A program made the position numbers and the translations under genes. The notes under the pieces were generated by a model, which was given only the letters and a program-made list of their open reading frames with translations, was not told the DNA's origin and did no database searches. Below, in pieces: positions 8,492 to 16,043 of a DNA stretch of 64,000 nucleotides. This DNA comes from an uncultured Kordiimonas sp. (GTDB lineage: Bacteria > Pseudomonadota > Alphaproteobacteria > Sphingomonadales > Kordiimonadaceae). The stretch is from assembly GCA_947503625.1 (NCBI GenBank), contig CANNEK010000004.1, forward strand, positions 1 through 64,000. Direction: 5' to 3'. Positions within the stretch are counted from its first letter, which is position 1. Every line of letters begins with the position of its first letter.

Positions 8492-9021
8492 CAGGATTCT
8501 CCCAACTGATATTCACCGCGTGCCGGGATGGACTGCTCTATCACTTTGGGAAGCCATTCGATCAGGCTTTTTAGCTCCGGGCGGCCAAATGGCATGGATT
8601 GGGTCGAAACGAAAAAGAGCTTTTTCTCCCTGTCGATCAGGAACAGGCCAGGCTCGCTGAAAAGGGCCGGTTCAGTGTCCTTGCGTGCCCTGGAGAGATA
8701 CAGGCCCCAAGCTTTGGCTGTTTCAGGGCAAAGGCCGTACCCAAACCTGATATCCGCGCTGGGCAGTGTTTGAAGCATGGTTTGCGTCCCTTCAGCATCG
8801 TCCATCGAAATGGCGATTGTAGCGACGCCAAGCGTACCCAACTCCTGGTTCCGCGCAGCTAATTCTTTTAGATAGGACTGGCAAATACCACAATTTTTAT
8901 GACGATAAAAAACGATCATCAAGAAGTTATCAATCGCACATCTATTAAGTGACCATACTCCGCCACCAAGTGTAGGCACTTTCAATGCCGGGGCATTTTT
9001 ACGAGGTCGAGGTCGGCTCAT
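8491..9021 (-). CDS. AhpC/TSA-family redoxin
   Basis: Thioredoxin-fold protein, 176 aa, of the peroxiredoxin-like/AhpC-TSA group. The active-site region is KNCGICQSYLKE with Cys44 and Cys47 as a CxxC pair. The following beta-alpha unit (VATIAISMDDAEG) is typical of the fold. There is no signal peptide, so it is cytoplasmic. It overlaps the genes on both sides (ATGA junctions at 8491 and 9018-9021), so it is an integral part of the aromatic operon. Its task is not known. Protecting the iron dioxygenase or flavoenzyme from peroxide, or keeping thiols reduced, are inferences. Confidence 0.75.
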   Translation of the reverse strand: MSRPRPRKNAPALKVPTLGGGVWSLNRCAIDNFLMIVFYRHKNCGICQSYLKELAARNQELGTLGVATIAISMDDAEGTQTMLQTLPSADIRFGYGLCPETAKAWGLYLSRARKDTEPALFSEPGLFLIDREKKLFFVSTQSMPFGRPELKSLIEWLPKVIEQSIPARGEYQLGES

Positions 9022-9296
9022 GCGTGTACCTCCAGACCTGAGGTGCGAGAAACGTTAAATTCGAGAAGCAGCATGGCAGTGGAATAAGAGGACACACAGT
9101 AGGGTACGAAATATGTAAGGAGAATTTTCCAGAAGGGCGGAAATGACCCCGCTGCGATCAGGTCGCCTTGATTAATCGCGATAAGGATTGTGCCAACTAC
9201 GCTGCTCACCTTGATCGCTCGCAGTGTCGTGCGCCGCGAGGTAAAAGCTGCTGAAAATTGTAATTTTTCACTCGGATTTTGTACTTTTTTTGTCAT
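9018..9296 (-). CDS. NrtS-like small membrane anion transporter
   Basis: Small membrane protein of 92 aa with two hydrophobic segments, about residues 29-50 and 55-80. The stretch VVGTILIAINQGDLIAAG followed by KILLTYFVPYCVSSYS is the pattern I recall for the NrtS nitrate/nitrite transporter family. The start is the ATG at 9296, which overlaps the thiolase stop as ATGA; its own stop overlaps the redoxin start at 9021. An upstream in-frame extension to 9356 lies inside the thiolase gene and is rejected. Being embedded in a halocatechol operon, it might carry another monovalent anion such as halide; that is inference. Confidence 0.65.
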   Translation of the reverse strand: MTKKVQNPSEKLQFSAAFTSRRTTLRAIKVSSVVGTILIAINQGDLIAAGSFPPFWKILLTYFVPYCVSSYSTAMLLLEFNVSRTSGLEVHA

Positions 9297-10510
9297 CAGT
9301 GCGTTCTTTCGAGCACCATGGCGATGCCTTGACCCACGCCAATACACATGGTGCAAAGACCATAGCGCCCATCCTTGTGTTGTAATTCCCGTGCCGCAGT
9401 CATAGCGAGGCGGGCGCCGCTCATGCCGAGGGGGTGCCCGAGCGCAATTGCGCCCCCATTAGGGTTCACGTGGTTCGCATCGTCGGGCAGACCAAGCGTT
9501 CGTGTCGCTGCCAGCGTCTGGCTTGCGAAGGCTTCATTGAGCTCAATCACATCCAAGTCCGATATGGAAAGGTCAGCCTTTTCAAGCGCTTTCTGGCTGG
9601 CGGGTGCTGGCCCAATGCCCATAATGCGCGGCGGGACGCCCACCGCCGCCATCGTTAAAATGCGCGCAACGGGCACGAGGTTGTAAGTCTCAACGGCTTT
9701 TTCACTTGCGACAACAATAGCAGCAGCACCGTCATTGACACCCGAAGCGTTGCCGGCGGTTACCGTGCCGTTTTCCCTGAAGGGGGCATGCAGTTTTGAA
9801 AGGGCGTCAAAACTGATTTCGGGCCTTGGGTGCTCGTCTTCAGTGATTTCAAGCGGATCTTGTTTGCGTCGCGGAATTTGAACGGGAGTGATTTCTTCAG
9901 CAAACCGGCCACTCACCATCGCCTTTGCGGCTCGTTCCTGGGACCGGCAAGCAAAGTGATCCTGGTCCTCGCGCGAAATGCCAAATTCCTCAGCCACATT
10001 TTCCGCCGTTTCCGGCATGCTGTCGGTGCCATGCATTGAGCGCATCAAAGGGTTCACGAACCGCCAACCAATCGACGTATCGTATATTTCAGCCGTGCGA
10101 GAAAACGCCCGTTCCGCTTTGGGAACTACGAATGGTGCCCGGCTCATCGATTCAACACCACCAGCAATCGCAATCTCAATATCACCCGCTGCGATCGCAC
10201 GTGCCGCCGAGCCCACTGCGTCAAGACCGGAGCCACACAGGCGGTTGATCGTCATACCTGGTACTGAAACCGGTAGCCCCGCTAGCAGGGAGGCCATGCG
10301 TGCCACGTTTCGGTTGTCTTCGCCCGCCTGGTTGGCGCATCCCAGAAACACGTCATCCACGCCCAATTCAGCGATTTTTGAGTTTCGCTCCATGAGTGCT
10401 TTGATCGGCAGTGCAGCCATGTCGTCTGTCCGTATGGAAGAGAGCGCGCCCCCGAGCCGACCAATGGGTGTACGGGTGCTGTCACAGATGAAAACAGATT
10501 TACTCAGCAT
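9296..10510 (-). CDS. pcaF: 3-oxoadipyl-CoA thiolase
   Basis: Thiolase of 404 aa that cleaves 3-oxoadipyl-CoA to succinyl-CoA and acetyl-CoA. The acyl-accepting Cys92 is in NRLCGSGLDAV. The GHP motif is in GGAIALGHPLGMSGAR and the second catalytic Cys lies in CTMCIGVGQG near the C-terminus. Its first 7 nt overlap the end of the maleylacetate reductase gene and its stop overlaps the NrtS-like start. Thiolase substrate cannot be fixed from motifs, but the operon order (maleylacetate reductase, thiolase, CoA-transferase) supports PcaF rather than a fatty-acid thiolase. Confidence 0.88.
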   Translation of the reverse strand: MLSKSVFICDSTRTPIGRLGGALSSIRTDDMAALPIKALMERNSKIAELGVDDVFLGCANQAGEDNRNVARMASLLAGLPVSVPGMTINRLCGSGLDAVGSAARAIAAGDIEIAIAGGVESMSRAPFVVPKAERAFSRTAEIYDTSIGWRFVNPLMRSMHGTDSMPETAENVAEEFGISREDQDHFACRSQERAAKAMVSGRFAEEITPVQIPRRKQDPLEITEDEHPRPEISFDALSKLHAPFRENGTVTAGNASGVNDGAAAIVVASEKAVETYNLVPVARILTMAAVGVPPRIMGIGPAPASQKALEKADLSISDLDVIELNEAFASQTLAATRTLGLPDDANHVNPNGGAIALGHPLGMSGARLAMTAARELQHKDGRYGLCTMCIGVGQGIAMVLERTH

Positions 10511-11565
10511 GTTGGCCGATATCCCGAGAACGCATTTTCCAGCAGGTTCAAGAGCGTATTCGCTTCGAGTGGGCGGGGGTTAAAATACGGATTATTGAGG
10601 GTGATTTCAACAGCTTGTGCCAGTCCTTCGTGTGGCATACCAAGTTCGTCCAGCGACGTTGGAGCTCCCCCCGATTTTGCTATGTCGAAAAGTGCTGCAG
10701 CTGGCGTTTCGGTGTTCATGGCGCGGCGCAGGCGATCCATTGTCTCTGGAACTTCTGGTGCGTTGTAGGCAAGGGCGTGTGGCAGCACGACGGTGTGGGT
10801 TTCAGCGTGAGGCAAGTCAAAGCTCCCGCCAAGCACATGACAGAGTTTGTGATGTAATGCGACCCCGCTGGAGCCAAGGCAAACAGCACACAGCCACGCA
10901 CCATAAAGCGCTTCTGACCGGGCATCCGGGTCATCTGGACTTTTAGTAATGGTGGGTAAAGCACGCACCAGCGCGCCGATCCCTTCTTCCGCCATCAGAC
11001 TCAGTACAGGATTTGCGTTTTCCGCATACAGCGCCTCCACAGCATGCGCGATGGCGTTAAGCCCACTGGTTATGCTCATTACGGGCGGTAGGGTGAGAGT
11101 GAAGTCGACATCGTAAATGACGGTTTCGGGCAAGACCTTCATGGTTTTCTGGGTTGTTTTCAGTCCGTCTTCGGTCTGGCCAATGATAGATGTCATCTCC
11201 GATCCGGCATAGGTGGTGGGTATCACGAGCTGGGGTAGGTCCGTTCTAAGCGCAATGGCTTTGCCCAGGCCAATAGTGGAGCCACCGCCAAATGAAACAA
11301 TCCCGTCTATGCCTAAAGCCTCCACCTGTGCCATTGCACGCTCGGTAACGTCCACCGGCGTATGCATTGTGGCCTCGGTGAAAAGGCCAACACCCTTCGG
11401 ACCCAATTCTTCCAGAATGCCTTGTGATTGATCCGCTTGGGGCGGTGTTGAAAGCACAAGCGCCCGCTCAACTGAAAGAGCGTCCAGTTCATGCTTGATC
11501 TGGTTGATTGTGCCGTGACCAAACACGACCCGCGCTGGCAAACCGGTATATGTAAAATTTTCCAT
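10504..11565 (-). CDS. tfdF: Maleylacetate reductase (tfdF-like)
   Basis: Iron-alcohol-dehydrogenase-fold enzyme, 353 aa, reducing maleylacetate (and halo-maleylacetates) to 3-oxoadipate with NAD(P)H. The start is the ATG of MENFTYTGLPARVVFGHG, matching the usual N-terminus; an in-frame extension to 11682 is rejected. The nucleotide loop is FGGGSTIGLGKA. The His-rich metal region is ALHHKLCHVLGG, followed by DLPHAETHTVVLPHAL. It sits 10 nt after the dienelactone hydrolase gene and overlaps pcaF. It joins the ring-cleavage steps to the 3-oxoadipate steps. Confidence 0.9.
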   Translation of the reverse strand: MENFTYTGLPARVVFGHGTINQIKHELDALSVERALVLSTPPQADQSQGILEELGPKGVGLFTEATMHTPVDVTERAMAQVEALGIDGIVSFGGGSTIGLGKAIALRTDLPQLVIPTTYAGSEMTSIIGQTEDGLKTTQKTMKVLPETVIYDVDFTLTLPPVMSITSGLNAIAHAVEALYAENANPVLSLMAEEGIGALVRALPTITKSPDDPDARSEALYGAWLCAVCLGSSGVALHHKLCHVLGGSFDLPHAETHTVVLPHALAYNAPEVPETMDRLRRAMNTETPAAALFDIAKSGGAPTSLDELGMPHEGLAQAVEITLNNPYFNPRPLEANTLLNLLENAFSGYRPTC

Positions 11566-11575
11566 GAGGGTTTTC

Positions 11576-12280
11576 CTAGGTCGCACGCAATAGTCTATCG
11601 CATTTGGCGAGCGCATCTTCGGCGGTCCTTCGCAAAGCCGGGTCTTCGCTATCCAGAAGGGGTAGAAAGTCATGCCCCACACTGTCGTAAATGGTTAGGT
11701 CCATGCTGGGGACGTCAGGGGCCATTGCTTGCAGGCGTTTCACATTTTCCGGACCAACTGCCGGGTCTTTTGCACCCAGCAACATAGTAAAGGGCGTACC
11801 CACGGTGTGCAGATACTCAAAGGGAACGGGCAGGGGGTCTTGATTGGGGAGCCCCTGCGGGAAGCCATAGAGCCCGATGAGGTTAGCCTGTACACCTCTT
11901 CGGGCCAGCTCGAAAACATATAGCCCGCCAAGGCAAAACCCGATGATGCCTGTTATGCCTTGCGAGGCGACAAAAGCTTCAAAACGGTCGAGGAAATTTT
12001 TGTCTGCTACTTTGCCGCGCCGGGCAAAAGCAGCTTCACGTGTCATTTCCGGCAAATCGCCAAACCCTGTAAAGGTGTCTATGAGATATACGCCGGCACC
12101 CATCTGGTTGAACCGGGTGGCAAGGCCACGATAAAAAGGATTGCAGCCGTATATGTCCGGCAGTATTGCAATCTTGCTGCTGGCACCGGGGTTTGCCCAA
12201 TGGTAGCCCGACACCTCGTTTTCAAAGGCGACAGGTTCAGTGGGGATTGGGAAGGCCGCAACCGCTTTGCCGTGACACAT
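11576..12280 (-). CDS. tfdE: Dienelactone hydrolase (tfdE-like)
   Basis: Alpha/beta hydrolase of 234 aa that opens (halo)dienelactone to maleylacetate. The catalytic triad is visible as Cys116 in GFCLGG, Asp173 in LGAKDPAVGP and His204 in SVGHDFLP. The Cys nucleophile is diagnostic for the dienelactone hydrolase family. AAGGA precedes the ATG. The gene lies 11 nt after the dioxygenase gene and 10 nt before the reductase gene. In this context it is the third enzyme of the modified ortho pathway, as TfdE/ClcD are. Confidence 0.9.
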   Translation of the reverse strand: MCHGKAVAAFPIPTEPVAFENEVSGYHWANPGASSKIAILPDIYGCNPFYRGLATRFNQMGAGVYLIDTFTGFGDLPEMTREAAFARRGKVADKNFLDRFEAFVASQGITGIIGFCLGGLYVFELARRGVQANLIGLYGFPQGLPNQDPLPVPFEYLHTVGTPFTMLLGAKDPAVGPENVKRLQAMAPDVPSMDLTIYDSVGHDFLPLLDSEDPALRRTAEDALAKCDRLLRAT

Positions 12281-12291
12281 AGACTTTGTCC

Positions 12292-13044
12292 TTACGCTGC
12301 TTTGTCGATGATGAAGTTTACTTCCATGACCTTTTTGCCATCTTCTTCCACATGCGGCATGACAAACTCGTCGGTGTGCATGCCGTCGGCGCAGTCGTCA
12401 CCGACCCACTCCCCACCTTCGAAATAGGCTTGAGTGGTCAGATCATGGAAACCATTTTTGAGAATTTTGTAGTGTACATGGGCCGGGCGCCAGGAATGCT
12501 TACCCATCAACTCCAGAAGTTGACCCACCTTGCCCTGGTTCGGGATTTGATAGGGTACGGGAACCGTACTTTCGACAGAATACATACCATTCTCGTCCGT
12601 CTGCAGTTTTCCTCGATAATATTCGGTTGAAATATTGTCGTGGAAACCACTGTATTTTCCGTCAGGAGTCGAGTTCCAGATGAATATCGTTGCATTGGGA
12701 ACTGGCGTGCCGCCGGTATCCGTAACTTGACCACGCAGGATCATCGGATCACCACCAAACTCTTCCATCACCTTTATTTTGCCATCGGTTACTTCGGGCA
12801 CATCTGGCAGGAAGTAGGGCCCCTGAAGGTCGTTAGAGGAACCTTGTCGTTCGCGATTGGCAATCTCAATAATGGTCGTGTTGAAATAGAGGTCGATCAA
12901 AAGCGGGATCTCGCCCTCTTTCATGGTTTCAGCCATGAATTTCATTCCCATGCGATACTCGTCCATGGTGACATTATGATCGCGCAGCGCATTGCGGACG
13001 CCTTCAACAATTGCTTCGACTACTGTCTCTAGTCGGTTGCTCAT
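12292..13044 (-). CDS. tfdC: Chlorocatechol 1,2-dioxygenase (tfdC-like)
   Basis: Non-haem Fe(III) intradiol dioxygenase, 250 aa, that cleaves (halo)catechol to (halo)muconate. Iron ligands are Tyr131 (DGKYSGFH), Tyr165 (VPVPYQIP), His189 and His191 (HSWRPAHVHY). The length and segments such as NSTPDGKYSGFHD and TTQAYFEGGEW fit the chlorocatechol subgroup (about 250-260 aa) rather than catechol (about 310) or hydroxyquinol (about 290) dioxygenases. The ATG at 13044 has GGAGAG 6 nt upstream; an ATG four codons earlier lacks this. It lies 38 nt after tfdB in the same operon. Confidence 0.9.
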   Translation of the reverse strand: MSNRLETVVEAIVEGVRNALRDHNVTMDEYRMGMKFMAETMKEGEIPLLIDLYFNTTIIEIANRERQGSSNDLQGPYFLPDVPEVTDGKIKVMEEFGGDPMILRGQVTDTGGTPVPNATIFIWNSTPDGKYSGFHDNISTEYYRGKLQTDENGMYSVESTVPVPYQIPNQGKVGQLLELMGKHSWRPAHVHYKILKNGFHDLTTQAYFEGGEWVGDDCADGMHTDEFVMPHVEEDGKKVMEVNFIIDKAA

Positions 13045-13082
13045 TTTTCTCTCCATTTCCAGCCAAAAATAAAACTGCTATA

Positions 13083-14867
13083 TCACTCTGCCGCAGCCTG
13101 CACGGACCCGGGCTTTTTGCCCAGTATCTGACCAATAGCATCAATCAAGTCATCAACGGCATTGCTGGCAACAGACTGCGCGCGGTAGGCGACATGAAAG
13201 TCCGGTCGTACCAGCAAGGCTCCACTGTCGCTTGTGCCTCTGATGTCGGCGAAATCACCGTAGGGGTCTTGATAGGTCTTGCCCGGGCCGATGACATATG
13301 CGTCGATCTTGACACCATTGGCTTCTGCAGCGGTTTTTGCGGCTTCCAGCCATGCCTCACCTCCGATGCCGGTGAGCAGCGTGAAGCGTCCACGCCCGCA
13401 CAAATCTTTGGAAGATATCTTGCCGGACTTCGTGTGCAGCCAAACATGTGGCACTGGCGCGCCGGGACGGCTTGATGCCTGATGATATAATTCTTCGTCA
13501 CGGTCCCACGGCTCCGCATCGGTGCCATCAGATACGATAGCGTTCGAATTGTAGCGTTGGTTCAATTCAACGCCGTGGCAGTTATACACGGGGTCCGATT
13601 CCAGTATCGCGTTACGTAACGCTTCGCGCTGTTTCTCAGCCTCCCGTGTGGCCTCTTTTCGCGCAGTCATATTGGCCCGCATTTCTTCAGGGTTTTTCGC
13701 GTTCGTTAACCCAAGGGCTTTTGCGATTGGCGGAAACGCGCCTAAAGACTTGTTGGCGCGCCTGACGATTTGCTCTGCCACCGGCGCGCGCTCGGCCGAG
13801 TATGTGTCTAGCAGGCTTTCGGACGCTTTGCCCTTCAGAACCAGTGCAAGTTTCCATGCAAGGTTGAAACTGTCCTGGATTGAAGTGTTTGACCCAAGGC
13901 CATTTGTTGGCGGGTGCCGGTGGATGGCATCGCCAGCGCAAAATACACGACCGTTTGAAAGCTTGGTCGCATATATGTCGTTAACGGTCCATGTTGAGGT
14001 GCTTTCAATCTGCACGTCAATTGTGTCGTCACCGACTAGTTTGTGAACCACGCCGGTTGCAAATTCTTCTGTAACCTCAGGTGGCCCCTGGTCCACTTCA
14101 TAGCCCCAAATCGCAAGCCATTTGTTCCAGGGGCGTACCATGCGCACAACGCCGATGCCGAGACCACCCACCGCCGATCCTGGCTGGATGACCCAGTAAA
14201 GAACACTGGGGCGATGCGCCACGTATTTGCTCAGGTCAGCCTCAAATACCATGTTAATAGAGCCTGACTTGCCCATCTCGCCTTCCAGTGGCAGGCCGAT
14301 GTCCTGTAAAACCCTTGAGTTGGCACCATCTGCACCAATGAGGTACTTTGCCCGAACCTTGAATTCTGTCCCTGTCAGCCGATCAAGAAGTGTCGCTGTC
14401 ACGCCATCGGAATCCTGCTCCAGGGAAAGATATTCTGTATCAAACCGCACCTTGGTTCCCAGTATGGCTGCGCGCTTAACCAGAATTGGCTCCAACAAGT
14501 TTTGAGGCAGGTCACACATTTGAGTTGGACTTGCCAATTCATAGTCTGCTGAACGGTTGGGGTGCGTGCCCCAGGTCTTGATACGGCCCAGTTCGTCATC
14601 GGCAAGTGACGTGCAGAATGTGTTTTCGCCCATCAGGTCGTTGCCGACCGCATACAGGAGACACTCGTCTTCCAGGCCAAGGTCGCGGAGTACTTCCATG
14701 GTGCGTTGATTTGTTATGTGTGCTCGCGGTGTACGCGCGGTCCAGCCGAATTTGTTGATCAGCATGTTGTCAATGCCATATGTGGACAGCAGTGCGGCAG
14801 CAGAGGCGCCTGCTGGGCCTGTTCCGACGACTAAGACATCTGTTTCAAAAAACTGCGAATCTTCCAC
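13083..14867 (-). CDS. tfdB: Halophenol hydroxylase (tfdB-like flavin monooxygenase)
   Basis: Single-component FAD aromatic hydroxylase, about 594 aa, expected to turn (halo)phenols into (halo)catechols with NADPH and O2. It has the dinucleotide fold VLVVGTGPAGASAAALLS, the DG motif LIGADGANSRV, and the GD motif RVFCAGDAIHRHPP. The segment PRAHITNQRTMEVLRDLGLE is strongly like 2,4-dichlorophenol 6-monooxygenase TfdB, whose length (about 598) also fits. I prefer the GTG start at 14867 because GGAGAG lies 6 nt upstream; a TTG at 14879 would add four residues. It is the first gene of the operon that runs to pcaJ. A LysR box lies about 150 bp upstream. Confidence 0.88.
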   Translation of the reverse strand: MEDSQFFETDVLVVGTGPAGASAAALLSTYGIDNMLINKFGWTARTPRAHITNQRTMEVLRDLGLEDECLLYAVGNDLMGENTFCTSLADDELGRIKTWGTHPNRSADYELASPTQMCDLPQNLLEPILVKRAAILGTKVRFDTEYLSLEQDSDGVTATLLDRLTGTEFKVRAKYLIGADGANSRVLQDIGLPLEGEMGKSGSINMVFEADLSKYVAHRPSVLYWVIQPGSAVGGLGIGVVRMVRPWNKWLAIWGYEVDQGPPEVTEEFATGVVHKLVGDDTIDVQIESTSTWTVNDIYATKLSNGRVFCAGDAIHRHPPTNGLGSNTSIQDSFNLAWKLALVLKGKASESLLDTYSAERAPVAEQIVRRANKSLGAFPPIAKALGLTNAKNPEEMRANMTARKEATREAEKQREALRNAILESDPVYNCHGVELNQRYNSNAIVSDGTDAEPWDRDEELYHQASSRPGAPVPHVWLHTKSGKISSKDLCGRGRFTLLTGIGGEAWLEAAKTAAEANGVKIDAYVIGPGKTYQDPYGDFADIRGTSDSGALLVRPDFHVAYRAQSVASNAVDDLIDAIGQILGKKPGSVQAAAE

Positions 14868-14928
14868 GGCTCTCTCCAACTATCGGTTTGCCCTGCTACG
14901 CACCATAACCTGGTATAGCTTTGAGGGC

Positions 14929-14942
14929 GTGCGATCTCGCAC
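14929..14942. promoter_or_regulatory. Palindrome in the tfdB leader
   Basis: GTGCGA-TC-TCGCAC is a 6-bp-arm inverted repeat 62 bp upstream of the preferred tfdB start and downstream of the LysR box. It may be an operator for another regulator or a leader hairpin. No protein can be assigned to it. Confidence 0.35.
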
Positions 14943-15012
14943 CCATCAGGTAAGCACGCTAAAAGTACGCACCCATTCCTATACGCTCAAATACTTTTGG
15001 GGTGGCCAGATA

Positions 15013-15027
15013 ATACGGAAAGAGTAT
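15013..15027 (-). promoter_or_regulatory. LysR box upstream of the tfdB operon
   Basis: ATACGGAAAGAGTAT fits ATAC-N7-GTAT, the recognition pattern known for CatR/ClcR-type LysR regulators (a T-N11-A core). It lies about 146 bp before the tfdB start and just past the tfdR stop. It shares the form ATACGRRWWRRGTAT with sites at 15932, 17218 and 17394. Confidence 0.7.
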
Positions 15028-15034
15028 TGCGAAA

Positions 15035-15919
15035 TTATATCACTCGTGTTTGTCGTATGGTCTTCAAGAAGGCTTCCAGTACAGGCGCCTGACGATGTTC
15101 CCTGTAAATAATATTGAGCGGCAATCTGACGCTGACCTCGTCCAATTGGATAAATCGGAGTGACGGGAATCGAAGTGAGGCGACCGATGCCGGTACCAGG
15201 CAGCAGGTGCCCCCAAGAGCGGTAATGGACAAAGCGGAGGTCACGTCTTCGGTGATGGTCGATATTTTTGGCTCGAGGCCGGCGTTGCGATAGGCACCCA
15301 CAACAAGGTCTGCAAAGCTGGGCCTGCCACCCTGAGGAAAAAGTACCAGCGGCAGATTTGTCAGGTCACTGAACCCGACAGAAACGTCGCTTGTTAATTC
15401 AGTCTCCCGCGAAACAGCGACATAAACGTCCTCTTCGCCAAGTTTTTCAATCTTTATGCCCGGCACGTCGCTATAGTATCTGCCAAAGCCCACATGAATG
15501 GACCCTTCACGCAGCGCGTTTACCTGCGCCGTTTTGCCGAGTCTCTTGATCGCAACCTTTGCTTCAGGCAGGGAATTCTGGAATGCGCGAAGCGCGGTAG
15601 GTACTGTATTGTATATCACTGACCCAAAGAAACCGACCTCCAGCTGGCCTATTTCACCGCGGTCAGCGGCCTGACTACGTTCTTTGGCGCGATCGGCCTG
15701 CGCCAAAATTTTGCGGGCATCTTCCAAGAAGGTTTTGCCAGCATCTGTCAGGGAAACTCCCTTTGTTGTGCGAACCAGCAACTGGGCTTTAAGCTCCTGT
15801 TCCAAATATTGGATCTGGCGACTGATTGGCGGTTGGGATACATGGAGGCGACGGGCCGCCTTTCCGATATTACCCTCCTCAGCAACAGCAACAAAATATC
15901 TTAACTGACGAAACTCCAT
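15035..15919 (-). CDS. tfdR: LysR-type regulator of halocatechol catabolism (TfdR/ClcR-like)
   Basis: LysR-family transcription regulator, 294 aa. It starts at MEFRQLRYFVAVAEEG with GAGGTG just upstream; the in-frame extension to 15949 is not used. The winged helix covers residues 1-60 (IGKAARRLHVSQPPISRQIQ). The inducer-binding domain includes GFGRYYSDVPGI. These segments and the length match TfdR/TcbR/ClcR (about 295 aa), which respond to chloromuconates. The gene lies between the tfdB operon (same strand) and the divergent tfdD. An ATAC-N7-GTAT site begins 13 bp before its start codon, which suggests autoregulation. Confidence 0.9.
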   Translation of the reverse strand: MEFRQLRYFVAVAEEGNIGKAARRLHVSQPPISRQIQYLEQELKAQLLVRTTKGVSLTDAGKTFLEDARKILAQADRAKERSQAADRGEIGQLEVGFFGSVIYNTVPTALRAFQNSLPEAKVAIKRLGKTAQVNALREGSIHVGFGRYYSDVPGIKIEKLGEEDVYVAVSRETELTSDVSVGFSDLTNLPLVLFPQGGRPSFADLVVGAYRNAGLEPKISTITEDVTSALSITALGGTCCLVPASVASLRFPSLRFIQLDEVSVRLPLNIIYREHRQAPVLEAFLKTIRQTRVI

Positions 15920-15931
15920 TTCATTCACCTC

Positions 15932-15946
15932 ATACGGGAAAGGTAT
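15932..15946. promoter_or_regulatory. LysR box between tfdR and tfdD
   Basis: ATACGGGAAAGGTAT matches ATAC-N7-GTAT exactly. It lies 13 bp from the tfdR start and 98 bp from the tfdD start, the usual place for a LysR recognition site serving a divergent target and the regulator itself. Confidence 0.75.
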
Positions 15947-16043
15947 CAATAACTGCCTTTATTAGAATTTTACCGCAAGCTTTTTCTTTGCGTAAGCTGC
16001 GCCATCCTGGTTTCGAGTGCAATGTTAAAAAGGAACGATCACA

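Noticed and set aside
12292-13044. Hydroxyquinol 1,2-dioxygenase of a resorcinol pathway
   Set aside because: The length (250 aa) and segments match chlorocatechol dioxygenases, and a cycloisomerase and dienelactone hydrolase would not be needed for hydroxyquinol.
14969-14990. ATACGCTCAAATACT as a further LysR box
   Set aside because: It has ATAC but lacks the GTAT half at the right spacing.
15970-15995. Inverted repeat TTACCGCAAG...CTTTGCGTAA as a second operator for tfdD
   Set aside because: The arms match only with a bulge and do not resemble the ATAC-N7-GTAT boxes; it may be part of the activation site but cannot be supported.
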